DNA of 64,000 nucleotides, taken from NCBI RefSeq assembly GCF_902158555.1, contig NZ_CABGGS010000003.1, positions 62,001 to 126,000 on the forward strand, written 5' to 3'. The notes below the pieces were generated by a model. It searched no databases. It worked only from the letters and a program-made list of their open reading frames with translations, and was not told the origin of the DNA. Source of the DNA: Klebsiella spallanzanii. GTDB taxonomy: Bacteria > Pseudomonadota > Gammaproteobacteria > Enterobacterales > Enterobacteriaceae. Numbering within the stretch: the stretch's first letter is position 1; each line of letters opens with the position of its first letter. The translations under genes were made by a program, and so were the position numbers. Shown here piece after piece: positions 28,861-37,541 of this stretch.

Positions 28861-30002
28861 CCGATTCCGCATTCGATGATTGGTCGCGGCGGCTGACGGA
28901 GATCTGCCAGTTGATGGCGGAGCAGGCGGCCAGCCTCGACGCCAGCGGCGATTTTCCTCACCACAATATCGAACGTTTGCGCCTGCGCGGTTTTTTAAGC
29001 CTTGCTGTACCGCTGCAATATGGTGGGGCGGGAGCCGACTTAGCCCAGCTTCAGCAGGCTATCGCCGCGATTGCCTGGGGTGAACCGGCGACGGCGCTGA
29101 TCGTCTGTATGCAGTACCTGCATCACCTGCGGCTGGCGGAAAATGAAAACTGGGCCGAGCCGCTGCGCCAGCAGGTTTTTCAGGATGCTGTTGAGCGGGG
29201 CGGGTTGATTAATAGCCTGCGCGTGGAGCCGGAGCTGGGATCTCCGGCACGCGGCGGCCTGCCGAAAACCGTGGCGACCCGCAGCGCGGAGGGCTGGCGA
29301 ATTAGCGGCCACAAAATCTATACCACCGGCATCGAAGGCCTGAGCTGGCTGGCACTCTGGTGCCGCAGTGACGACAGTACGCCGCTGGTCGGTACCTGGC
29401 TGGTACCCCGCGACAGCGAAGGCATCAGCGTGGTGAAAAGCTGGGATCACGCCGGAATGCGTGCAACCGGCAGTCATGAAGTCATTCTGAAAAATGTGCA
29501 GGTGGCCGCAGAGAACGCGGTGGACGTATGGCCTGCCGACGAAACGCCTGCGCCGGCTGCCGAGCAGTTTCGCCTGTTTGCTAACCGCCATACGGCGCTG
29601 CTGACGGCGATTTACGACAGCGTCGCCCGCGCCGCCCGCGACTGGCTGGTGGCATGGCTGAGTGCGCGTATTCCGGGAAACCTCGGGCAGCCGCTGTCCA
29701 GCCTACCGCGAGTGCAGGAAAAAGTCGGGCAGATTGACGGTTTACTGCTGGTGAATCGCAACTTGCTGGAGAAGGCAGCGGAGCTGGGCTTTTCCGCCAT
29801 CGAGGCTAATCTGGCAAAAGTCACCATTACCGACAACGCCATTCAGGCGGTGAACCTGGCGCTGGAGCTGACCGGCAATCATGGCCTGAGTCGGCAAAAC
29901 CCTCTGGAACGCCACTATCGCAACGTGCTGTGCGGGCGGGTACATACCCCGCAGAGCGACAGCGCGTGGCTGGCGGCAGGCAAATACGCTTTTCAAAAAT
30001 AA
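28857..30002 (+). CDS. Acyl-CoA dehydrogenase-family flavoprotein (SfnB/DszC-like)
   Basis: A 381-residue member of the acyl-CoA dehydrogenase superfamily: N-terminal helical domain (PHHNIERLRLRGFLSLAVP, QYGGAGADL), a middle beta domain (GWRISGHKIYTTGIEGLSWLALW) and a C-terminal helical bundle. The usual catalytic glutamate of fatty-acid enzymes is not evident, as in the sulfur-metabolising SfnB/DszC monooxygenase subgroup. The GTG start overlaps the upstream stop by 4 bp. It probably works with the LLM enzyme on an organosulfur compound. Exact reaction not assignable. Confidence 0.85.
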   Translation: MTDSAFDDWSRRLTEICQLMAEQAASLDASGDFPHHNIERLRLRGFLSLAVPLQYGGAGADLAQLQQAIAAIAWGEPATALIVCMQYLHHLRLAENENWAEPLRQQVFQDAVERGGLINSLRVEPELGSPARGGLPKTVATRSAEGWRISGHKIYTTGIEGLSWLALWCRSDDSTPLVGTWLVPRDSEGISVVKSWDHAGMRATGSHEVILKNVQVAAENAVDVWPADETPAPAAEQFRLFANRHTALLTAIYDSVARAARDWLVAWLSARIPGNLGQPLSSLPRVQEKVGQIDGLLLVNRNLLEKAAELGFSAIEANLAKVTITDNAIQAVNLALELTGNHGLSRQNPLERHYRNVLCGRVHTPQSDSAWLAAGKYAFQK

Positions 30003-30013
30003 GGATAATTCAT

Positions 30014-30988
30014 ATGCGCATACCCAAATTCACCCGTATAGCCGGGGCGGTGATGCTGTTGGCCCTGAGCGGCTATGCGGCGGCTCAGGAGCGAATCACT
30101 CTACGCATCGCCGATCAAAAAGGCGGCATGCGTTCGCAACTGGAAGCCGCCAACGCGCTGCAAAATCTCTCGTACGACATTAAGTGGGCCGAGTTTCCGG
30201 CCGCTGCGCCGCTGGCGGAAGCGCTGAACGCCGGTGCAGTGGACGTGGGGATTATCGGCGATGCGCCGCTGCTGTTTGCGCTGGCAAACGGTGCGCCGGT
30301 CAAAGCCATCGCTGTCGATAAAAGCAATCCGGCGGGGACCGCTGTGCTGGTCTCTCCCGGCAGCCCGCTGAAAAGCGCGGCGGATTTAAAAGGCAAACGT
30401 ATCGCCACCGGTAAAGGGTCGATTGGTCATTTCGTGGCGCTGAAAGCGCTGGAGCAGGCGGGCATTTCGCCCAAAGAGGTGCAGTGGGTATTTCTCGGCC
30501 CGGTGGACGCCAAAGTGGCGCTACTTAACGGCTCGGTGGATGCGTGGGCCACCTGGGAGCCGTACACCACTCAACTGGTCAAGACCGCCGAGGGGCAGAT
30601 TCTGGTGAGCGGCAAAGGGCTGCTGCCGGGCAACACTTTCCTCGCCGCCACCGATGATGCGCTGAACGATTCGCAAAAACGCGCGGCGCTGCAGGATTAT
30701 CTCAATCGCCTGGCCGGTGCCGAGCGCTGGGCCTACGCCAACCTTGATAGCTACGGTAAAACGCTGGGGGAAATTATTCGTTTCCCGGCGGATATTGCTC
30801 GCGCGCAGTTTGCCAATCGTCAGTCGCAGTGGCTGCGGCTGGACTCGCAAACGGTCGCCCAGCAGCAGTCAACGGCGGATTTCTACCTCGCTAACGGCCT
30901 GATCCGCGCAAAGCTCGACGTCACACCGACATTTGATAACGGTTTTAGCGTGCCTGCCGCGCAGGCTCATGCGGAGGTCGCGCCATGA
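30014..30988 (+). CDS. Sulfonate-type ABC substrate-binding protein (Sec-exported)
   Basis: A 324-residue periplasmic SsuA/TauA-like protein. The signal peptide is about 25 residues, ending GYAAAQ, then ERITLRIADQKGGMRSQLEA. EALNAGAVDVGIIGDAPLLFA and WATWEPYTTQL are the classic ligand-lobe features of sulfonate and nitrate binders. AAGGA at 30001-30005 sets the start. It overlaps the next gene, a second binding protein, by 4 bp. Confidence 0.9.
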   Translation: MRIPKFTRIAGAVMLLALSGYAAAQERITLRIADQKGGMRSQLEAANALQNLSYDIKWAEFPAAAPLAEALNAGAVDVGIIGDAPLLFALANGAPVKAIAVDKSNPAGTAVLVSPGSPLKSAADLKGKRIATGKGSIGHFVALKALEQAGISPKEVQWVFLGPVDAKVALLNGSVDAWATWEPYTTQLVKTAEGQILVSGKGLLPGNTFLAATDDALNDSQKRAALQDYLNRLAGAERWAYANLDSYGKTLGEIIRFPADIARAQFANRQSQWLRLDSQTVAQQQSTADFYLANGLIRAKLDVTPTFDNGFSVPAAQAHAEVAP

Positions 30989-32022
30989 TGCGTTCCGGTT
31001 TTTCCCGCCGTCGTTTCTTAAAACTAACCGGCGGCGTGGCGCTGGCGGGGGCATCCCTGCCGTTATGGGCTCACGATATGGCGGCGATGGCGAGCAGCGA
31101 CGAGCATCCGGCGCTGCGTCTGGCACAGCCGTACAAAATCAAGCTGGCGATAAACAAAAGCGCGGTGTGCCTCGCGCCGGTCGCCGTCGCGGAACAGCAG
31201 AAGATTTTCAGTAAATATAATCTCGACGTTGAGTTTGTTAACTTCGGCAACTCAACGGACGTACTGCTGGAGGCGATTGCCACCGGGAAGGCCGATGCCG
31301 GGGTTGGCATGGCGCTGCGCTGGCTGAAGGCGCTGGAACAGGGCTTCGACGTCAAGTTGACCGCCGGAACCCACGGCGGCTGTCTGAACTTGTTGACGGC
31401 GAAAAACTCACCGTTCGGCGGCCTGGAGAGCCTGAAAGGGCAAACCATTGGCGTCACCGATATGGCCGGGCCGGATAAAAACTTTTTTGCCATTCTGCTT
31501 AAGCGCCACGGTATCGATCCGATAAGCGATGTGCAGTGGAAAGTCTATCCCGCCGATCTGCTCAGCGTGGCGCTGGATAAACGTGAAATCGCCGCCATTA
31601 GCGGCAGCGAACCGTTTAGCTATCGCCTGCTGGAAACCGGTAAATATCAGCTTATCGCCAGCAATATGACCGGCGATTACTCCAACCTGAGCTGCTGCGT
31701 GCTGGGCGTCAGCGGGACCCTGGCGCGAGACCACAAACCCGCCGCCGCCGCGCTCACTCAGGCGATTCTTGAAGCGCACAGCTACGCCGCTGAACACCCG
31801 GAAAGCGTGGCGCAATCCTTCCTGGCCCATGCGCTCAATACCAATGAAGCGGAGGTCAGCGGGATCCTTCATGGACAAGGGCACGGACATCACGCGGTGG
31901 GCGAGGCGTTTGTCAAAGAGCTGACGCAGTACGCGGTGGACCTTCAGCGCGTACAGGTGATCAAACCGGGAACCGATCCTCATCAGTTTGCGGAGAGTAT
32001 TTATGTCAACGTTTTCGCCTGA
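30985..32022 (+). CDS. Second ABC substrate-binding protein, Tat-type signal
   Basis: A 345-residue NMT1/SsuA-like binder with a twin-arginine leader (SRRRFLKLTGGVALAGASLPLWA), so it is probably exported folded through Tat, unlike the Sec-type binder just upstream. Mature landmarks are KIFSKYNLDVEFVNFGNSTDVLLEAIATGKADAG and KGQTIGVTDMAGPDKNFFA. A histidine-rich stretch, GQGHGHHAVGEAF, lies near residue 300. Tat export and the histidines hint at a bound metal or cofactor. It overlaps the permease gene by 20 bp. Confidence 0.86.
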   Translation: MMRSGFSRRRFLKLTGGVALAGASLPLWAHDMAAMASSDEHPALRLAQPYKIKLAINKSAVCLAPVAVAEQQKIFSKYNLDVEFVNFGNSTDVLLEAIATGKADAGVGMALRWLKALEQGFDVKLTAGTHGGCLNLLTAKNSPFGGLESLKGQTIGVTDMAGPDKNFFAILLKRHGIDPISDVQWKVYPADLLSVALDKREIAAISGSEPFSYRLLETGKYQLIASNMTGDYSNLSCCVLGVSGTLARDHKPAAAALTQAILEAHSYAAEHPESVAQSFLAHALNTNEAEVSGILHGQGHGHHAVGEAFVKELTQYAVDLQRVQVIKPGTDPHQFAESIYVNVFA

Positions 32023-32998
32023 ACGGGTTCTGTCGCGCCAGAGCAGCGGCAGGCCGCTGTGGAATGAAGGCCTGCTGGCTGGCGTATTGTGGCTGCTGGG
32101 TGGTTTTTTTACTCTCGCCTGGCCGGATGTCGGTCGGCGCTGGCCGTTTAGCGAAGGTTGGGCGCTGGCTCAGCTCACCGTCGGCGGGGGATTACTGCTG
32201 CTGGCGCTGAGCTACCGCTACTGGCGGCAGCGGGGCGCGCGGTTGCAGCATGCCGGGAAATGGCTGGCGCTGCTGCCGGTGCTGTTTGCTATATGGGAAG
32301 GACTGACGGCGAAGACGGCGTTTCTGCCGGTACCGTTTTTCGCGCCGCCGCAGGCGCTGATTGAAGTGCTGCACGATGACTGGCCGCGCCTGCTTGACAG
32401 CCTTCTGCATTCGCTGGGGCTGCTTGGGCTTGGCGTGCTGCTCGGCACCAGCTGCGGTTTTATCAGCGGTCTGGCGATCGGCTGGTCTCAGCGTATCGGC
32501 TACTGGGTACATCCCGTTTTGCGCCTGCTGGGGCCGGTGCCGTCCACCGCGCTGCTGCCGCTGTGTCTGTTTATTTTCCCTTCGAGCTTCGGCGCCAGCG
32601 TTTTTCTGATTGCGCTCAGCACCTGGTTCCCGGTGACCGTGCTGACCTGGTCCGGGGTGATCGGCATCGATAGGGCATGGTATGACGTGGCGCGGACCCT
32701 GGGGGCCAGCCAGCGCTTTCTGATCCTGCGGGTGGCGATCCCCGCCGCGTTGCCAAACGTGTTTGTCGGCCTGTTTATGGGCCTCGGCGCGTCATTTTCG
32801 GTGCTGATCGTCGCTGAGATGGTGGGGGTAAAATCCGGGATTGGCTTTTATCTGCAATGGGCGCAGGGCTGGGCGGCGTATCCCAATATGTACGCGGCGC
32901 TGCTGGTGATGGCGTTGTTGTGCTCCGGCCTGATTAGCGGGCTGTTTATGGTACGCGACAGGCTGCTGAGCTGGCAGCGGGGAGGAATGCAATGGTAA
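32003..32998 (+). CDS. ABC permease, SsuC/TauC type with N-terminal extension
   Basis: A 331-residue inner-membrane protein. The C-terminal ~240 residues are a BPD_transp_1 domain with the EAA loop DVARTLGASQRFLILRVAIPAALPN. About 90 N-terminal residues with two extra hydrophobic segments (ending LPVLFAIWEGL) are longer than in SsuC. GGAGAG (31992-31997) supports ATG 32003 rather than a TTG 15 bases upstream. It is the membrane channel for one or both binding proteins of the operon. Confidence 0.9.
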   Translation: MSTFSPERVLSRQSSGRPLWNEGLLAGVLWLLGGFFTLAWPDVGRRWPFSEGWALAQLTVGGGLLLLALSYRYWRQRGARLQHAGKWLALLPVLFAIWEGLTAKTAFLPVPFFAPPQALIEVLHDDWPRLLDSLLHSLGLLGLGVLLGTSCGFISGLAIGWSQRIGYWVHPVLRLLGPVPSTALLPLCLFIFPSSFGASVFLIALSTWFPVTVLTWSGVIGIDRAWYDVARTLGASQRFLILRVAIPAALPNVFVGLFMGLGASFSVLIVAEMVGVKSGIGFYLQWAQGWAAYPNMYAALLVMALLCSGLISGLFMVRDRLLSWQRGGMQW

Positions 32999-33780
32999 CC
33001 GCGACGATAAGTTCTCAGGCGATATCTACCGGCGCAACGGTATCGATTAGCCATCTGCATCATGCTTTTACGCTTGGCAAACAGGCGGTACCGGTACTGG
33101 AAAATATCAGCCTGCAGCTGCGGCCCGGAGAGAGCGTCGCGCTGCTTGGGCCGTCAGGCTGCGGTAAATCGACCCTGTTGCGGCTGCTGGCGGGGCTGGA
33201 GGCGCAGCAGAGTGGGCACATTCAGATTGATGAGGCGGCAATGGATGGACCTGGGCCCGAGCGAATTCTGGTGTTTCAGGACCCGACGCTCTACCCGTGG
33301 CTGACGGTACGGCAAAACGTGCTGCTGGGGCCGCAGGCGCAGGGTAAGAAGGGACTTGAGCCGAAGGCCGACGCGCTGATTTCACGGATGGGGCTTGAGG
33401 CGTTTAGCGAGGCCTGGCCGCGACAGCTCTCCGGCGGCATGGCGCAGCGTGCGGCACTGGCGCGCGCGTTGTTAAATGAACCGCGCCTGCTGTTATTAGA
33501 CGAGCCGCTGGGCAAACTCGATTCGCTCACCCGCATCAGTATGCAGCGGGAGCTGATTGCGCTGTGGCAGCAGCAGGGCTATACCAGCTTGCTGGTCACC
33601 CACGATATTGAAGAGGCGCTGCTGCTGTGTGAACGGGTGTTGGTGATGTCGCCGCGTCCGGGCAGAATTATCGCTGAGTTCTCGCTCCCGCTTGAGTTTC
33701 CTCGCCATCGCGATAATCCGTTATTATTACAGCATCGTCAGGATATTTTGCGTATTCTTGGCCAGGAAGAGGATTGGTAA
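32992..33780 (+). CDS. ABC ATPase, SsuB/TauB type
   Basis: A 262-residue ATP-binding subunit with Walker A GPSGCGKST, Q-loop ILVFQDPTLYPW, signature LSGGMAQR, Walker B LLLLDEP and H-loop LVTHDIEEAL, all typical of sulfonate/nitrate/taurine importers. ATG overlaps the permease stop by 7 bp. It is the last gene of the organosulfur operon. Confidence 0.93.
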   Translation: MVTATISSQAISTGATVSISHLHHAFTLGKQAVPVLENISLQLRPGESVALLGPSGCGKSTLLRLLAGLEAQQSGHIQIDEAAMDGPGPERILVFQDPTLYPWLTVRQNVLLGPQAQGKKGLEPKADALISRMGLEAFSEAWPRQLSGGMAQRAALARALLNEPRLLLLDEPLGKLDSLTRISMQRELIALWQQQGYTSLLVTHDIEEALLLCERVLVMSPRPGRIIAEFSLPLEFPRHRDNPLLLQHRQDILRILGQEEDW

Positions 33781-33789
33781 GTTGTTGAT

Positions 33790-33810
33790 ACCGGGTCTGT
33801 GTGGCCCGGT
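33790..33810 (+). terminator. Hairpin after the organosulfur operon
   Basis: ACCGGG (33790-33795) pairs with CCCGGT (33805-33810) 9 bp past the ATPase stop. No strong T-run follows, so it may be Rho-assisted or a 3' stability hairpin. Confidence 0.5.
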
Positions 33811-33884
33811 AATAGTCTGTGGCTTTACTCCTGAAACTGCTTGTAATATCTTTCGGTAAAAATATCCAAAACAAGGAATAAGTT

Positions 33885-35744
33885 TTGCGAAAAATAACGT
33901 TGCGAAAGACAACTATTGCCATGATATGCATGGCCTACCCCTCAGTATCCTATTTACAACCGCTGCCACAGGAAAAATCTGAGCCTATAACATTCATCGC
34001 TCAAATAGATAAGATTGATATTGGTAAAACCGCTATCGGTAAAGATATGAAGCTGCTGTTAGCCGATCGCTTCTATTTTAAAAGTAAGACGCCCTGTAAC
34101 CGGGATACGCTTTCAGCCCGTCCTCAATCATTCGGTTTGACGCCTAAAGCATATGCTGAAAAAATTCGTAGTCTGGTGCCGGCAGTTCTGGACGATCGTT
34201 ATTTTTATTTCACCGTCGATCAATGCGATGGTGAAGGCACGTCGATGTTGACCGACATCGAAATATGTACCGAGGCGCTGTGCGGCGCAGAGTATATGAA
34301 AAAATCCCTCTATATTTGGCTGAATGGAGAGATCAAGGCCACGGTGAAGCGCAGGGCAGAGTTGTTTGTTGAACTTCCTCTTCCCTTTGATAAAGAGAAA
34401 AAGCTGTGGAAAGTGGTCGGCTGGTATATTGAACCCCAGGAGGGTAATGCCGGGAAAAAACGGATGGCTTTTGAGGGGTATACCGACGAAGAGTCATTTA
34501 AACAACAACGGTTTATCGGTGAGTTGAAATCCTGGTATAAGAGTGGAAACATCAGCGGTACCGCTAATTATAATCATGAAGGCAATCTGCAAGGCCGTTA
34601 TGATGCATATTATGATGAAAAAGATAAAAAGGCTGAAACAGCGGTATTCGCCAATGGTTTAATCAATGGGGAATATATTGTCTATTATAAAAATGGCGCG
34701 ATAGAGAGCCAGCGTCAGTTTGTTGACAATAAGATTGCTGACGGTGAATGTCCTCATTATTATGAGGATGGCAGTATTAAGCAGCAGCACAGCTATCTGA
34801 ATCAACATCTGGAAGGCCCGGCGTTCGAATATTTCGCTGATGGCAAAATCAAAGAAAAATCAACTTACCGCCAGGGTAAGGTCGTCGGCGAGAAAATTAT
34901 CTATTTTCCTTCAGGACAGGTTCGCTTAATTTTTCATAAAAATGACAGCGGTAATGATGATGGCGTTAGTGAGGAGTACAGCGAAGAAGGGAAGCTGATA
35001 TCCACATCAACCTATAAAGACGGCAAACAGCTGGCGAAAAAAAGCTGGTACGAGAACGGTCAATTAAAACAGGAAGAGATTTTTGATAGCGAAGGCCGCA
35101 GGGATGGTGTGGCAAAAGAGTGGTTTGCCAACGGTCAGATTAATACCGCAGTAAGCTATAAACAGGACGTTAAGGACGGTAGCGCCGAAGAGTGGCAGGA
35201 AAACGGTCAGCCTAAATCACTTTACCTCTATAAAAACGGTAAGCTTGACGGTGAGTCTAAATACTGGAATGAGCGGGGTAAATTACTTTATACCACGATG
35301 TATAAAGATGATAAAAAGAACGGCCCGGACCGCCGCTGGAGCGAAAATACGGGGAAAATGATCGAAGAAATTGATTATGTCGATGACATCAAAAATGGTA
35401 TGAAAAAAACGTTTAACGATCGTACGGGAAAATTATTAAGCGCTGTACCTTATGTTGACGGAGATCTGCACGGTACGGAAGAAACCTATGGTCCAGATGG
35501 CGTCAGCGTTATCCGCTGTTATCGTAAAAACGAGCAGCTGGCGGCGTTGTACAAACCTACGGAAATCACTAATCGAGCGAATCAGGGAGATGCTGCCGCA
35601 CAGTATGAACTGGGAAAATATCTCCTGACTTGTACCGACTCTGCCGCTGGAATGGCATGGTTAGAAAAAGCGGCTAAGCAGGGAGGGATGAAAGAAGCCG
35701 CTGAAGCGCTCAGACAGTACAAGAAGACGGAAAATCAAAACTAA
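33885..35744 (+). CDS. MORN/YwqK-type repeat protein with a C-terminal Sel1-like repeat
   Basis: A 619-residue protein starting at TTG (AAGGA 7 bases upstream at 33873-33877). The N-terminus has a weak hydrophobic leader (TIAMICMAYPSVSYL), so it may be exported. Residues ~1-210 are unrecognised. Residues ~225-545 carry many copies of a ~20-23-residue repeat of the form Y-x-NG-x-hydrophobic ending in G and an acidic/aromatic pair, the MORN_2 pattern called YwqK-family antitoxin. The end (NQGDAAAQYELGKYL, GMAWLEKAAKQGGMKEAAEAL) is a Sel1-like repeat. It lies 14 bp before the next gene. No toxin partner is evident; a structural or surface role is as likely. Confidence 0.75.
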   Translation: MRKITLRKTTIAMICMAYPSVSYLQPLPQEKSEPITFIAQIDKIDIGKTAIGKDMKLLLADRFYFKSKTPCNRDTLSARPQSFGLTPKAYAEKIRSLVPAVLDDRYFYFTVDQCDGEGTSMLTDIEICTEALCGAEYMKKSLYIWLNGEIKATVKRRAELFVELPLPFDKEKKLWKVVGWYIEPQEGNAGKKRMAFEGYTDEESFKQQRFIGELKSWYKSGNISGTANYNHEGNLQGRYDAYYDEKDKKAETAVFANGLINGEYIVYYKNGAIESQRQFVDNKIADGECPHYYEDGSIKQQHSYLNQHLEGPAFEYFADGKIKEKSTYRQGKVVGEKIIYFPSGQVRLIFHKNDSGNDDGVSEEYSEEGKLISTSTYKDGKQLAKKSWYENGQLKQEEIFDSEGRRDGVAKEWFANGQINTAVSYKQDVKDGSAEEWQENGQPKSLYLYKNGKLDGESKYWNERGKLLYTTMYKDDKKNGPDRRWSENTGKMIEEIDYVDDIKNGMKKTFNDRTGKLLSAVPYVDGDLHGTEETYGPDGVSVIRCYRKNEQLAALYKPTEITNRANQGDAAAQYELGKYLLTCTDSAAGMAWLEKAAKQGGMKEAAEALRQYKKTENQN

Positions 35745-35758
35745 AAGGAATTATTAGA

Positions 35759-37492
35759 ATGAAAACTAAATTATCTCAACTGTCGCTATTAACCCTGGCT
35801 ACGCTGTTTTCAACCCATGTCATGGCGCAAAGTCAGCAACAGCCGGATGTTTATTCCGTTGTTGAACGCAAGCTTGAAAAGGCGGTGCCGCTGTCTGACA
35901 ATTCCACTTTCTCTTCACAAGACCCGTGGTTTGAGCTGCAAAGGGAAATGTTTATGTACGGCCCGATGGAGAGAGCCGATGCATTATTGAAGAAGCTGGA
36001 CACGCAATCGAAAGAGGCAAAGTTCGCGCTGAATTTCTCTGCCAGCTGGCTTGCCGAAAACGTTTCGCCGGAAGCGGGGCTGGAGTTCCTGGCTAAAATT
36101 GGCCTGAAACAGCCTTCCTCAATGGCTTCTTATGAAAGCTATATCAACGCCTGGGTCAAGAATAAACAGCCGGAGCCGGCCCTGGCGCTGCTGAGCAAAT
36201 CCAATGCGACGATTAAAGCGTATTACTTCCCCATTGTTTTAACCGCTTATCAATCTGACCCCGATCGGGCCGCCGCGCTATATGAAAAAAACTATGGTAC
36301 CGAAGCGGTATCGCTGCCCTCGCAGCTCAAAATGCTGGTGATTATCGCGAAGGGTTATCAGGCGAAAAATGATATTCCCAACGTCACCGTATATGCCGAT
36401 AAAGCGCTGGCGATGCTGGACGCGATCATCGCCGAGAAGAAAAATCTTGAAGCCGCCTACTATGAGCAATATATCGATTTACTTAACCTGTATGCCTTTG
36501 TTGGTAATAAAGATAAAGCCATTGCCTTATCCGAAAGGTTAACCAGGGCGACGGGGGATAGCGGCAGCTATTATGAGCATTCATTGCCGGGGCTGCTGGC
36601 GTTTTATAAAAATAATAACCTGCGGTTACTTTATTCAGTCGCGTTATCGGACCGAATTGTTCAGATCGATAAAGCGTTTGCTTTCGAGCCAAAACCGCAG
36701 GATGAGCTAAATCTGATTAGGCTGCTGTTTAATATTGGTGAAAAAGATCTGTTTGAACAGCGCGTGGACAAACTGATGACCGCGCTAGAATATGCCTGTT
36801 ACGACAATAATTATTGCTACGAAAATAAAATGCAGGCGTTGCAGTATCTTTTTGAGCGTAAACAGGATGCGTTAGCGGATAAATACTTAAATACGCTTAT
36901 CGCTGAGTCACAGGGGCAGCGTTTTGACCCGTGGGAGAGTGCGACCAAAAGGATCGCAAAAAGTCTGATGGAGATGGGGCGTTCTACCGAAGGACAAAAG
37001 CTTGCCGTGAATGCCGAGGCTATTTACCTCGCTGAAGCGAACAATAATCCGGGCAGAAGAATGGCGCGGCCCTATCAAACTCTCGCTGAGTTTTACAGCT
37101 ATGCCAACGATACCGTTAACGCCCGGCGGGTTCTGCATGAGCATGTCCCGGATGTTGAATCCTATACGATGATTGATTTTTATATGCGGGCGAAAGAGTG
37201 GGATAAAGCCCGGGAGCTAATGGTTGGTGAAGAGAGAATTGATAGCCTGAATTTGACGTTGCTGCAAAATCTCTGCGTTACCAGCACGCCGGTATGTATC
37301 CAGCACCTCACTTTTACGCTGAATAAGCTAACCACTCAGGTGCCGATAACTTTTAAAGATGCTTCCGGGAACGAGCAGCTGTATCAGGTGGGTAAGATTT
37401 TCCATTCACTGGACATCAAGCCGACGGCTGAACAGCAGCAGCTCATTCAGACGCTGTATGACAACGCCGGGGCGATTAAGAAAAACCGTTAA
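35759..37492 (+). CDS. Exported helical-repeat protein of unknown function
   Basis: A 577-residue protein with a clear Sec signal peptide (about 23 residues, ending STHVMA, then QSQQQ). The remainder looks all-helical and TPR-like: repeated pairs such as AALYEKNYG, ALAMLDAII and ARELMVGEER separated at 30-40-residue intervals. I do not recognise the family. AAAAGGAA precedes the ATG, and it follows the MORN-repeat gene by 14 bp, so the two are co-expressed and may form an envelope-associated complex. Confidence 0.7.
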   Translation: MKTKLSQLSLLTLATLFSTHVMAQSQQQPDVYSVVERKLEKAVPLSDNSTFSSQDPWFELQREMFMYGPMERADALLKKLDTQSKEAKFALNFSASWLAENVSPEAGLEFLAKIGLKQPSSMASYESYINAWVKNKQPEPALALLSKSNATIKAYYFPIVLTAYQSDPDRAAALYEKNYGTEAVSLPSQLKMLVIIAKGYQAKNDIPNVTVYADKALAMLDAIIAEKKNLEAAYYEQYIDLLNLYAFVGNKDKAIALSERLTRATGDSGSYYEHSLPGLLAFYKNNNLRLLYSVALSDRIVQIDKAFAFEPKPQDELNLIRLLFNIGEKDLFEQRVDKLMTALEYACYDNNYCYENKMQALQYLFERKQDALADKYLNTLIAESQGQRFDPWESATKRIAKSLMEMGRSTEGQKLAVNAEAIYLAEANNNPGRRMARPYQTLAEFYSYANDTVNARRVLHEHVPDVESYTMIDFYMRAKEWDKARELMVGEERIDSLNLTLLQNLCVTSTPVCIQHLTFTLNKLTTQVPITFKDASGNEQLYQVGKIFHSLDIKPTAEQQQLIQTLYDNAGAIKKNR

Positions 37493-37499
37493 CCCTGTT

Positions 37500-37531
37500 T
37501 TCCCCGGTAGCCTCATTGGACTACCGGGGAA
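37500..37531. terminator. Bidirectional hairpin between convergent genes
   Basis: A perfect 11-bp stem, TTCCCCGGTAG (37500-37510) and CTACCGGGGAA (37521-37531), lies between the helical-repeat gene and the TonB receptor gene, which converge. It likely ends transcripts from both sides, though T-runs are short. Confidence 0.65.
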
Positions 37532-37541
37532 CGCTATCAAC

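Noticed and set aside
33885-35744. Toxin-antitoxin locus based on the YwqK family name
   Set aside because: No adjacent small toxin gene; the partner is a large exported protein, so the name is not informative here.
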